Notes under the pieces: model-generated
Database searches by the model: none
What the model saw: only the letters and a program-made list of their open reading frames with translations
What the model was told of the DNA's origin: nothing
Position numbers and translations under genes: made by a program
In this document: one piece after another, positions 56,103-64,000 of the stretch
How positions within the stretch are numbered: position 1 is the first letter of the stretch
How the letters are laid out: each line of letters opens with the position of its first letter
DNA from: Halobaculum litoreum
GTDB lineage: Archaea > Halobacteriota > Halobacteria > Halobacteriales > Haloferacaceae
DNA: 64,000 nt
NCBI RefSeq assembly: GCF_030127125.1
Contig: NZ_CP126156.1
Location: forward strand, 806,001 to 870,000
Reading direction: 5' to 3'

Positions 56103-57170
56103 TCACTGGAGGCGGTACCGCAGGAGCGCGGCGACGCCGCCGAGGTTGCGGAGCTGCTGCCCCGGCGCGAACTCGCCGGAGAAGACGACCACGTCGCCGC
56201 CCTTCTGCTCGGCCGTCGAGACGAGGTCGTTCACGTCGACGTCCCAGTCGCCCTCGCCTTGGCGCTCGGCGCGCAGGCGCTCGTCGACGATGAGCAGCGT
56301 CTCGATGGCGCCGAACTCGGCGGCCTCCATCGTCTCGTTGACGCCGTACGTCGCCTTCGCGCCCTGCGCGATGCGCTCGGTGAGCTCGTCGATCAGCTCG
56401 GCCTCGCGGGCGATCCGCGTCTCGCGTTGCACCTCGTCGACGGCGCCGCGCTTGAGCACCTCGTGGACGCCGCGGTCGCCCGCGGCGGAGGTGTCGACGA
56501 CCGAGATGCGGTCGGAGAGGTCGCCGTAGTGCTCGTCGAGGTAGTCGTGGGCGTCGTTCTTCGTGAACCCGGGGCCCGCGAGGATCACCGCCTCGGCGTC
56601 GAGGTGGGACAGCGCCGACCCGAGTTCGTCGAACAGTTCGTCGCGGGGGCGGGCGTACTCGCCCTTCCCGGTCGGTTTGGTGAAGCTGGCGTACTCCTCG
56701 GTGCCGTACTGCTGGACGGTGTGGACGAACGCGGCGCCCTCCTCGACGGTCGCGATGGCGACGTCGGGCGCGCCGGTGGCCGCCTCGGCCTCCTCGATCC
56801 GGTCGATCTGGTCGGGTTTGAAGTGCTTCTCGATGACCAGTTCCTTGCGCTCCTCGACGTTGATCGTGTGGTGGTGGCCGATCTCGTCCTCGCGCGAGCA
56901 GCCGACGATGACGCCCCCCACCCGGAGGCGGTTGGCGAAGCGGGCGAACTCCACGTCGTCGACCTCGATGGTGACGCGCATGTGCTCGCGCTGGCCGCCC
57001 TTGTCGCGCAGTTGGTCGTCGTCGCGGGTGACGCGCCGGGTCGTGTCCGCCTCGACGAGGTCGCCGGGCTCGAGGACGTGCGAGAGGTGCCACAGGTCGT
57101 CCGTCGTCTCCGGGACGACCGTGAGGCGCTCGCGCCCCTCCTCGCCGCGGCCGCGCGAGTCGATTCGCAT
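56103..57170 (-). CDS. pelA: mRNA surveillance protein Pelota (Dom34)
   Basis: A 355-residue archaeal Pelota, the eRF1-like factor that enters the empty A site of stalled ribosomes with aEF1-alpha/aABCE1. The N-terminal Sm-like domain is [40 protein letters not shown]. The middle domain has [40 protein letters not shown]. The C-terminal domain has [20 protein letters not shown] and [12 protein letters not shown]. There is no GGQ motif, as expected for Pelota. The start is the ATG at 57170. It lies in a ribosome-rescue neighbourhood with rqcH and two DUF4013 genes. Confidence 0.94.
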   Translation of the reverse strand: MRIDSRGRGEEGRERLTVVPETTDDLWHLSHVLEPGDLVEADTTRRVTRDDDQLRDKGGQREHMRVTIEVDDVEFARFANRLRVGGVIVGCSREDEIGHHHTINVEERKELVIEKHFKPDQIDRIEEAEAATGAPDVAIATVEEGAAFVHTVQQYGTEEYASFTKPTGKGEYARPRDELFDELGSALSHLDAEAVILAGPGFTKNDAHDYLDEHYGDLSDRISVVDTSAAGDRGVHEVLKRGAVDEVQRETRIAREAELIDELTERIAQGAKATYGVNETMEAAEFGAIETLLIVDERLRAERQGEGDWDVDVNDLVSTAEQKGGDVVVFSGEFAPGQQLRNLGGVAALLRYRLQ

Positions 57171-57249
57171 GGCTCGACGTGCGGCGGGCGCGTACAAAGG
57201 CCCTCCGAGACGGCGGGGCGCCGTCGGGGCGGTCGGCGTCGTGCGGCGC

Positions 57250-57945
57250 CTACAGCGTGTCCGTCGGCGTCGTCCGCGCGGTGTCGACCCCGCCGCGACC
57301 GCTCCGGCCGGTCGCCTCCGCGAAGCCGCGGGCGAAGCAGTAGTACGAGACGACCTGCCCGTAGAACAGCAGCGGGATCCCGACGAGCAGGAACACGAGC
57401 GGCCCGGCGACGGTGCCGATGACGGCGTTGAGGACGACGCCCAGCAGGACGCCGATCAGGTACTTCGACGACAGCGTCGCCTCCGTGATCGCGCTCACGT
57501 CGAACGCCGCGCCGATGCGCCCCTCGAGCGCGAAGTTGGTGAGCGCGGCCGGCAGGAGGTACGTGACGAGGATCGCGACCACCGTCGCGACGAGGAACAG
57601 CAGGACCCCGACGATGCCGAACGCCGCCAGCCCCGCCTCGCTCCCGGTCGCCCCGCCGATGCCGACGACGAACGTGGCGACGACGAACGGGACGGCGATG
57701 GCGAAGCCGTACACGAGCCCGACCACGATCAGCTTCAGCCCGTCGACGATCAGCGCCCCCCAGTCCGTGAAGGAGGGGGCCGCCTCCTCGCCCTCGGCCG
57801 CGGAGCGCAACACCCTGACCAGGTAGCCCTGGAGGACGAAGACCGGGACGATCAGGAAGCTGAACGCGAGCAACAGACCGCCGATCACCAGCGTGGCGAG
57901 GCGGTCGTCGTTGTTCAACGGGTACCGAAGCGCGTCCTCTAACAT
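57250..57945 (-). CDS. DUF4013 membrane protein (copy 1)
   Basis: A 231-residue membrane protein starting [20 protein letters not shown], with helices [60 protein letters not shown] and [20 protein letters not shown]. The opening EDALRYP and the [10 protein letters not shown] motif are typical of haloarchaeal DUF4013. A charged tail ends in the Thr/Asp-rich [10 protein letters not shown]. Function unknown. It lies upstream of pelota on the same strand and downstream of its paralog at 57971. Confidence 0.83.
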   Translation of the reverse strand: MLEDALRYPLNNDDRLATLVIGGLLLAFSFLIVPVFVLQGYLVRVLRSAAEGEEAAPSFTDWGALIVDGLKLIVVGLVYGFAIAVPFVVATFVVGIGGATGSEAGLAAFGIVGVLLFLVATVVAILVTYLLPAALTNFALEGRIGAAFDVSAITEATLSSKYLIGVLLGVVLNAVIGTVAGPLVFLLVGIPLLFYGQVVSYYCFARGFAEATGRSGRGGVDTARTTPTDTL

Positions 57946-57970
57946 ACCCGACCGGTCAGGAGCCCGGGGG

Positions 57971-58664
57971 TTAACGGTTTCCACCGACTCCGCGGGACAG
58001 CGCCGCGGCGGCCGCGACCTCGAGGTAGAACAGCCCGAAGAAGCCGAGCAGTCGCGTGAACCGCGTGCCCGCGCTGGCGAGCGCCGCGCCGAACAGCAGC
58101 AACACGCCGCCGACGGTCCACGCGTAGAAGTAGCGCCCGCTCGTCACGCTCGCCCACAGCCGCCGCCGGGCGAACGCCTCGCGGACGCGCCCGACCGTGC
58201 CGCCCGCCGGGTCCGCGCGGGCGTACCCCGCCAGCACCGCGGGGAGGGTACACGAGCGCGACCGCCAGCAGGAGCGTCACGGTCCCGCCGATCAGCGTCG
58301 CGCCGTAGCCGAGCGGCGTCGTCGGGTCGATCGGACCGCCGGCGGCGCCCCCCGACAGCGCCCCCCCGACGGTGACGACGAGGAGCACGACGGGCACGGT
58401 GAGGAACGCGACCGCGAGCAGGCAGCCGACGACTCCGTCGCGAAGCAGGCCCGCCGGCGACCGGAACGTCGGCAGGCGCGAGGGGTCCTCGGCGTCGCCG
58501 GCGGCGCCCAACACCCGCACCAGATACCCCATCACGGGGATCAGCGGCACCAGCGGGACGATCGCCGCGAGGACGTGGAGCCCGCCGCCGACGAGGAGCG
58601 CCTCCGTCGCCGCGCCGCGGTCGTCGCCGGTGCCGAACGGGAACCGGAGCGCCTCGGCGATCAC
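57971..58664 (-). pseudogene. DUF4013 membrane protein (copy 2), one frameshift
   Basis: A paralog of the adjacent gene. MIAEALRFPFGTGDDRGAAT, HVLAAIVPLVPLIPVMGYLV and RVLGAAGDAEDPSRLPTF match the DUF4013 opening. After ALVYPP the frame changes to Arg/Gly noise. Removing one C from the run at 58241-58244 (G on the plus strand) continues as AVLAGYARADPAGGTVGRVR, FARRRLWASVTSGRYFYAWT and a final helix FFGLFYLEVAAAAALSRGV to 57971. This is a one-base insertion or a sequencing error. The tandem pair sits between rqcH and pelA. Confidence 0.78.
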
Positions 58665-58667
58665 GCG

Positions 58668-60764
58668 TCAGTCCCCGTGCACGTCGCTCTCGCCCGGCGG
58701 GAGGAACTCCTGCACCCGGTCGGCCGAGGCGACCTTGCGGACGAACGACTGGTCGGCGAACCGCTCCTTCAGCAGGCGGTAACACTTCATCGCGGCGTCG
58801 TTCTGCGCGAACTGCCCCGGGGTGAGCCGGATCGTCGTCTCCGCGCGCGGTTCGACCGCGCTCGGGGGGCCGCCGATCACCCGCGTCTCCGGCTCCACCT
58901 GGACGCCGACGGCGACCTCGGCGGCGACGTCGCGGTAGTAGTCGCGCTCGCCGCGGATCACGAACCCGCCCTTCTCGATGTACTCGCCGGACTCGGGCGT
59001 CTTCGAGACTTGGTCGGGGGTGACGACGTACGCGTCGCCGGCGCCGCGGCCGTCCTTCCACACCGAGGAGTAGGAGACGGCGAACTGCGCCGCCTCCCGG
59101 CGCGACTGCTCGGGGATGGTGACGTCGCGGGCGGCCTCCGAGGGGTCGGTCGCCTTGATCAGCGTGACGGGTCCGCCGTGGGCCTGCGCGTGGCAGAACA
59201 GGTCCCGGCCCTCCATGTAGTTCTTCACGAGCTCCTCGTTCTGGTCGGCGTTGCGCCCGCCGATGACGAGGAAGCCGTCGCTCGTCTCGAACCACCGGAA
59301 GCGGTCGTACCAGTGGTCGCGGTTGCGGACGGGCACCGACGCCCGCGAGAGCCAGTCGGTGGCCTCGTGCTCCTCGCCGTCGTCGTCGTCCGCCTCGTCG
59401 TCGCCGTCGTCGCGCTTCCACGCCTCCTTGCGCTGTTTCACCGCCTCGAGCTCCTCGCGGGTGTTCTCGATGGCCGCGAGCGCGCCCTCCTTCTTCTCCT
59501 CGATGCGCTTGGCCTCCTGATACAGCCGGTCGGCGTTCTTCTCGGGGCCCGTCTTCGCGTCGAGCGTGACGACGGTGTCGTCGAGGGCGACGTCGACGGT
59601 CCCCTCGGCGCCGTCGACGCCCTTCACGGCCTCGGCCGCCGGGATGCCGCGGTCGGCGCCCTCGAGGAACGTCTCGTCGATCTCCTCCCAGGAGCGCCCC
59701 TCCTCGCGGGCCCCCTGGATCGTGGTGAGCACGCCCGCGACGAGGTCGTAGTGGGCGTACACCGCCTCGGCCTTCTCGCGTTCGGCCTGCGCGCGCTCGT
59801 CGAAGTCGTCGATGGCGCCCTCCTGTTGGTCGATGATGCGCCGCTTCTTCGCGATCTCCGCCTCGAAGTCCGGCGCGTCGTCGACCTCCTCGTCCTCGGT
59901 GAGGTCGAGCCGGTGGAAGTACGTGTCCAGCGCGGCGTTGAAGTCGTCGAACGCCTCCGACTCCAGCCCGTCGCGCTCCTCCAGCGGCAGCGGCGTCACG
60001 TCGACCACCTCGCCGTCCTCCAGGTACACGCGGGGGGCGAGGTCGCCCGAGCGGAGCCGCTCGCCCATCCGCTCGATCGCGTCGTGGATCGCGCGGTACT
60101 GGTCCTCGCCGGCGTCCGCGATGGCCAGCGTCTTCTCGACGCCGGCGCGGGTGCAGAACTCCTCGGCGTACAGCCCGCCCATGTTGAGTTGGGTCGCGAG
60201 CGTCCGCACCACGTCCGTGTCCGACTCGTCCATCCGGGCCTCGAACACCTCGTAGCGCGCCTCGAAGGGGTCGATCCGCGACTGGGGGTACTCGTACCGG
60301 CTCCCGGGCGCGACGGTGCGCGACTTCAGCCGTACCGTCTCGAGGCTGCGCTGCACCTCGCCGGTCTCGTCGAGCACCGCGACGTTGCCCTCGCCGAACA
60401 GCTCGGCGACGACCGTCGTGTTCGCGTCGGGGCGGTCGAAGTCGAACGAGAGGATGCGGTCGAACTCGTACTGCTCGACGTCCGCCAACTCGCCGCCGGC
60501 GAGTCGCGAGCGGAGCGTCTTGGCGAACTCCGGGGGGCGACCCGGCGCGTCGGGGACGTGCGCGGGGTCGGCGACGTGACACCGCTTCACGTCGCCCGTC
60601 TCGACGAGGAGTTCGACCCGCCCGCGGTCGTAGTCGCGGAGCTTGAACCGGACGAGGTCGTCGCCGTAGAGGTAGACCTTGTCCACCTTCGCGCCCTCGT
60701 AGCGGGAGAGTTCCCCGACGAGGGCCGCGAGGTCGACGCTCGTCATTTCGGTCTTCGGGTCCAT
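58668..60764 (-). CDS. rqcH: Ribosome quality-control protein RqcH/NEMF (NFACT)
   Basis: A 698-residue archaeal NFACT protein that binds dissociated large subunits carrying peptidyl-tRNA. In bacteria the homologue RqcH directs Ala-tail addition. The NFACT-N domain starts at MTSVDLAALVGELSRYEGAK, VDKVYLYGDDLVRFKLRDYD. HhH and coiled-coil regions follow (KKRRIIDQQEGAIDDFDERA; REKAEAVYAHYDLVAGVLTT; EEKKEGALAAIENTREELEA). NFACT-R contains WYDRFRWFETSDGFLVIGGR, NADQNE, and VTPDQVSKTPESGEYIEKGG. Start ATG 60764. It is followed by the DUF4013 pair and pelA, a conserved ribosome-rescue neighbourhood. Confidence 0.94.
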   Translation of the reverse strand: MDPKTEMTSVDLAALVGELSRYEGAKVDKVYLYGDDLVRFKLRDYDRGRVELLVETGDVKRCHVADPAHVPDAPGRPPEFAKTLRSRLAGGELADVEQYEFDRILSFDFDRPDANTTVVAELFGEGNVAVLDETGEVQRSLETVRLKSRTVAPGSRYEYPQSRIDPFEARYEVFEARMDESDTDVVRTLATQLNMGGLYAEEFCTRAGVEKTLAIADAGEDQYRAIHDAIERMGERLRSGDLAPRVYLEDGEVVDVTPLPLEERDGLESEAFDDFNAALDTYFHRLDLTEDEEVDDAPDFEAEIAKKRRIIDQQEGAIDDFDERAQAEREKAEAVYAHYDLVAGVLTTIQGAREEGRSWEEIDETFLEGADRGIPAAEAVKGVDGAEGTVDVALDDTVVTLDAKTGPEKNADRLYQEAKRIEEKKEGALAAIENTREELEAVKQRKEAWKRDDGDDEADDDDGEEHEATDWLSRASVPVRNRDHWYDRFRWFETSDGFLVIGGRNADQNEELVKNYMEGRDLFCHAQAHGGPVTLIKATDPSEAARDVTIPEQSRREAAQFAVSYSSVWKDGRGAGDAYVVTPDQVSKTPESGEYIEKGGFVIRGERDYYRDVAAEVAVGVQVEPETRVIGGPPSAVEPRAETTIRLTPGQFAQNDAAMKCYRLLKERFADQSFVRKVASADRVQEFLPPGESDVHGD

Positions 60765-60888
60765 CTGATCGTCCGTGGGTACTTGCGGCGGGTGTTTGGG
60801 CGTTGCGGGATGGCCGCCGCGGCCGCGCGGTCCCCGGCCGGTCGCGACCGCCGCAACACCTAACCCCGAAAGCCTCCACCGCGGACGC

Positions 60889-61743
60889 ATGATAGACGAG
60901 ACGGTCGCCGAGATCCGCGAGATGCAGACGCACTCCTCGTCGGTCGTCGCGGTGAAGGCCGCCCGGTCGCTCGCCGACCTGCTCGACCGCGAGTACGCCA
61001 CCCTCGACGAGTTCGAGCGCGACCTCGAACATAACGCCGGGGCGCTCAGGCGGGCGAACCCCTCGCACGCCAGCCTCCACCGGACGATGCGCGCGGTCAC
61101 CGGCGACGTCCTCGGCCACGCCGACACCGTCGGCGGCGCGAAGGAGCTGCTCGAGATCGCCATCGACCAGGAGGTGTCCCGGGTCGAGACCGGCAAGCGC
61201 GAGGCCGCCCAAAACGCCGCCCGCACGTTCGCGGACGGCGAGACGTTCCTCACCCACGACTACTCCTCGACGGTGTTGGAGGCGGTCGAGGCGGCCGCGA
61301 CCGGCGGCACACACATGACCGCCTACGTGACGGAGGCGCGCCCGCGCTACCTCGGCCGCAAGACCGCCCGCACGCTCGCGGCGATGGACCGCGTCGAGCC
61401 GCACCTCGCGGTCGACGCGGCGGCGGGCCACCTCCTGCGGGAACTGGACCCCGACCGCGTCGTCGTCGGGATGGACTGCATCGTCGGCGACACGCTGTAC
61501 AACCGGGTCGGCACGTTCCCCATCGCCGCGGCGGCCGCCGAGTGCGACGTGCCGTTCGTCGTCGTCGGCTCCGGCACGAAGGTGATCGACGACGAGTTCC
61601 GCTTCGAGAACGAGTTCCGTCCGCCCAGCGAGGTGATGCTCGAGCCGGCCGACGGCATCGCCATCGAGAACCCCGCCTACGACGCCACCCCGATGCACCT
61701 CGTCAGCGAGGTCGTCACCGACGAGGGCGTCCTCGACCGGTGA
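60889..61743 (+). CDS. eIF2B-family protein (possible ribose-1,5-bisphosphate isomerase-like)
   Basis: A 284-residue member of the eIF2B/MtnA/R15P-isomerase superfamily. MIDETVAEIREMQTHSSSVV, AVKAARSLADLL begins the helical domain. The Rossmann-like part has TAYVTEARPRYLGRKTARTL, VVVGMDCIVGDTLYNRVGTF, PIAAAAAECDVPFVVVGSGT and PPSEVMLEPADGIAIENPAY. The Cys/Asp pair in MDCIVGD sits where the isomerases place catalytic residues. In archaea such proteins are annotated either as eIF2B-like or as R15P isomerase of AMP degradation; sequence alone leaves both open. It diverges from rqcH. Confidence 0.8.
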   Translation: MIDETVAEIREMQTHSSSVVAVKAARSLADLLDREYATLDEFERDLEHNAGALRRANPSHASLHRTMRAVTGDVLGHADTVGGAKELLEIAIDQEVSRVETGKREAAQNAARTFADGETFLTHDYSSTVLEAVEAAATGGTHMTAYVTEARPRYLGRKTARTLAAMDRVEPHLAVDAAAGHLLRELDPDRVVVGMDCIVGDTLYNRVGTFPIAAAAAECDVPFVVVGSGTKVIDDEFRFENEFRPPSEVMLEPADGIAIENPAYDATPMHLVSEVVTDEGVLDR

Positions 61744-61776
61744 GGCGGCGGGCGGCGGCCGGGCACCCGGCGTCGC

Positions 61777-62240
61777 TCACACCGCGTTCGCGGCGACCAC
61801 GGTCGCGAACTCGCCCGCGACGAGCGCGACCGTCCCGACGACGACGCCGACGAAGTCGTCCCCGGAGAGGTGGGCCCGGAGCGCCGCCGCGGCGCTCGGG
61901 TAGCCCGGATCCGTCAACTCCGCGTCCGCCGCCGCCGAGGCGACGACGACCGCCCCGACGCTCGCCGCCCCCGCGACGACGACCGACGTCTCCAGTTCGT
62001 TCCACCCGGTCACGGAGACGACCGGGCCGAGCAGCCGGACCTCGTACGCGACGAGCGCCACGGCGGGGACCGCGACCGCGAGCGCCGCTCCCCGACCGCG
62101 ACGCGGGTCGCCCTGAGCCAGCGGCCGGCCGCCCCCTCGGCGACCGCCGCGGCGACGACGCACGCGACCGCGTGGCCGACGACCAGTATCGCCAGCGCGA
62201 GCGCGTCCGGCTCCGGCGGCGGCGTCTGCAGCACCTGCAC
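61777..62240 (-). pseudogene. Four-helix hypothetical membrane protein, one frameshift
   Basis: It starts MQVLQTPPPEPDALALAILV, VGHAVACVVAAAVAEGAAGR, WLRATRVAVG. The frame is then lost at the C run 62090-62093 (coding G4). One added base gives GAALAVAVPAVALVAYEVRL, then WNELETSVVVAGAASVGAVV and DDFVGVVVGTVALVAGEFAT to the stop at 61777. About 154 residues with four helices; no family recognised. It follows the formate-dehydrogenase-like gene on the same strand after 47 bp, and could be an accessory membrane subunit only by position. Confidence 0.55.
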
Positions 62241-62287
62241 GGTCCCACCTCACGCGTCCGTCGAAAAGCTGTTTCGACGCCCCGGCG

Positions 62288-64000
62288 TCACTCGTCGGTC
62301 GGGACGCCTTCGCCGTCGACCGGCGTCGCCCGGACGCTGGCGACCTTGTACTCCGGGATGCCGCTCGTCGGGTCGAAGTGCTCGGCGGTGAGCCGGTTCA
62401 CGGCGCTCTCGGCGAAGTGCATCGGGACGAACAGCACGCCGTCGCCGGGGCGGTCGCTCACCTCGGCGCGCACCTCGATGGCGCCGCGGGCCGACTCCAC
62501 CCGGACGCGCCCCCCCGTCGACGATCCCCAGCCGGTCGGCGGTCGCGGGGTTCACCTCGACGAACGCCTCGCTCACGTGGTCGACCAGCCCCGGCACCTT
62601 CCGGGTGAGCGTCCCCGTGTGCCAGTGGTACAGCACCCGACCGCTCGTGAGCGTTAGGGGGGTACTCCTCGCTCGGGAGATCGCCCGGCTCGCCCGTGTC
62701 GGCGGGGACGAACCGCGCCTTCCCGTCGTCGAAGTTGAACTCCTCGTCGTACAGGTACGGCGTCCCCGGGTCGTCGGCGTCGCGGCACGGCCACTGGAGG
62801 CCGCCCTCCTCGCGGAGGCGGTCGTGGCTGATGCCGCCGTAGATCGGCGCGACCTCGGCGATCTCGTCCATGACCTCGGCCGGGCGGTCGTAGTCCCACG
62901 CCGGCCCCTCGTGGGCGATCCGGCGGGCGAGCGACTGGACGATCCGCCAGTCCTGGCGCGCGTCGCCGGGCGGGTCGGCCGCCTTCCCGACCAACTGGAC
63001 GCGCCGCTCGGTGTTCGTCACGGTGCCCACCTTCTCGGAGACGGCCGACGCGGGGAGCACCACGTCGGCGTACGCCGTGGTCTCCGTCTCGAAGATGTCC
63101 TGCACGACGAGGAACTCGAGCGCCTCCAGCGCCTCCTCGGCGTGGGAGACGTCGGGCTCCGACAGCGCGGGGTTCTCGCCCATCACGTACAGCCCCTCGA
63201 CGGTACCCGCGAGAGCCTCGGTGAACACCTCGGGCACCTTCAGCCCGACCTCGCCGGGCGGGCGGACGCCCCACGCGTCCTCGAACTCGTCGAGCACGGC
63301 GGGGTCGGTCACGTCGCGGTAGCCCGGCAGCGAGTTGGGGAGCGTCCCCATGTCGCCGCCGCCGCCCTGCACGTTGTTGTGGCCGCGGAACGGCGACACG
63401 CCCGCGCCGGGCTTGCCGACGTTGCCCGTGACGAGCGCCAGATCCGCGAGCGCGAGGACGTTCTGCGTGCCGTGGCTGTGTTGGGTCATCCCCATCGCCC
63501 AGCCGAACACGACCGAGTCGGCCGTCGCGACGGTCTCGGCCGCGCGCTCCAGTTCCTCGGCCGGGACGCCGGCGAGGCGCTCGACCTCGTCGGGCGTGAA
63601 CGGCTCCACCTTCTCGACGAGCGCGTCGAAGTTGCGGGTGCGCTCGGCGACGAACTCGGCGTCGTGGAGGTCGTTGGCGACGATGTAGCGGATCAGCCCG
63701 TTGATCCACGCGACGTCGTAGCCGGGCGTCGTGCGGACGTACTGGCTCGCGTGCTCGGCGATCTCCACCTTCCGGGGGTCGAAGACTACGAGGTCGGCGC
63801 CGTCGTGGACGTTGCGCTTGATCCGCGTCGCCAACACCGGGTGGCTCTCGGTCGTGTTCGACCCGGTGATGAGGTAGGCGTCGGCCTCGCCGATGTCCTC
63901 GTTGATGCGGTTCGACATCGCGCCGAACCCGAGCGTCTGTTTCAGCGCCGCGACCGTCGACGAGTGGCACAGCCGGGCGCAGTTGTCGACGTTCTTCGTG
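62288..64000 (-). pseudogene. fdhA: Formate dehydrogenase alpha-like molybdopterin oxidoreductase, C-terminal part, two frameshifts
   Basis: The N-terminal iron-sulfur region lies beyond the right edge. The visible frame contains NVDNCARLCHSSTVAALKQT, in which Cys replaces the Sec of E. coli FdhF and is followed by the active-site His. GSNTTESHPVLATRIKRNVH, VSPFRGHNNVQGGGGDMGTL, PNSLPGY and VMGENPALSEPD match FdhA-type bis-MGD enzymes. Breaks occur at 62657-62662 (one base missing) and 62510-62516 (one base extra). Corrected, they join LTSGRVLYHWHTGTLTRKVP to RVRVESARGAIEVRAEVSDR and the stop at 62288. It would transfer electrons from formate or a related substrate. Subunits or sulfurtransferase FdhD are not in the window. 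Confidence 0.85.

Noticed and set aside
58144-61698. Very long minus-strand frame across rqcH and the eIF2B-like gene
   Set aside because: It is an Arg/Gly-rich shadow of rqcH in another frame. Only its last stretch overlaps real DUF4013 sequence, through the frameshift described.

Overview
The window is haloarchaeal chromosomal DNA. It is strongly GC-rich, its proteins are acidic, and it carries a 16S-23S-5S operon with haloarchaeal signatures, archaeal translation factors (TFB, aIF2-beta, Pelota, L37e, LSm), TATA/BRE-type promoters and Tat-lipoprotein signal peptides. I cannot resolve the genus.

Layout. At about 0.9-3.3 kb there is a strong candidate replication origin. It holds at least seven near-identical 18-bp origin-recognition-box-like repeats in both orientations, an AT-rich candidate unwinding element, an orc1/cdc6 gene, and one more inverted repeat just past orc1. 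At 5.0-10.3 kb, read away from the origin, is a complete rRNA operon with recognisable 16S and 23S processing stems. Its 16S-23S spacer has no readable tRNA-Ala. A tRNA-Glu(CTC) follows at 10.7 kb. From 10.9 to 18.9 kb lie metabolic and transport genes (frameshifted amidase, amidohydrolase, solitary substrate-binding lipoprotein, uridine kinase, MFS). From 19.0 to 26.3 kb come information-processing and housekeeping genes: priS-GINS, peroxiredoxin, prenyl synthase-RNase J, and LSm-L37e. PurF, tRNA-Leu(GAG), thymidine kinase, a RecJ/DHH-like protein without its catalytic motifs, Elp3, an MscS channel, a ZIP transporter and ThrRS occupy 26.5-40.3 kb. From 40.4 to 47.8 kb are several tiny zinc-finger proteins, a cold-shock protein, a thiolase/HMG-CoA-synthase-like pair, TFB and aIF2-beta. 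The last part holds an Ogg-type glycosylase, a badly frameshifted amino-acid permease, a second MscS, a ribosome-rescue cluster (Pelota, two DUF4013 membrane proteins, RqcH/NEMF), an eIF2B-family protein, and the C-terminal part of a formate-dehydrogenase-like molybdoenzyme that runs off the right edge.

How the genes fit together. Replication genes (orc1 with its origin, priS, GINS, RecJ-like) and translation or quality-control genes (rRNA, tRNAs, aIF2-beta, ThrRS, Elp3, L37e, Pelota, RqcH) dominate. Tight stop/start overlaps (GTGA or ATGA) mark short operons: HAD with phosphotransferase, rnj-idsA, lsm-rpl37e, thiolase-HMGS-like, and pelota-GNAT.

Caution. Ten loci carry about fifteen single-base frameshifts, nearly all in short G/C runs. 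The downstream frames still encode well-conserved protein, so sequencing or assembly error is at least as likely as real gene decay. No CRISPR array, insertion sequence or prophage was recognised.
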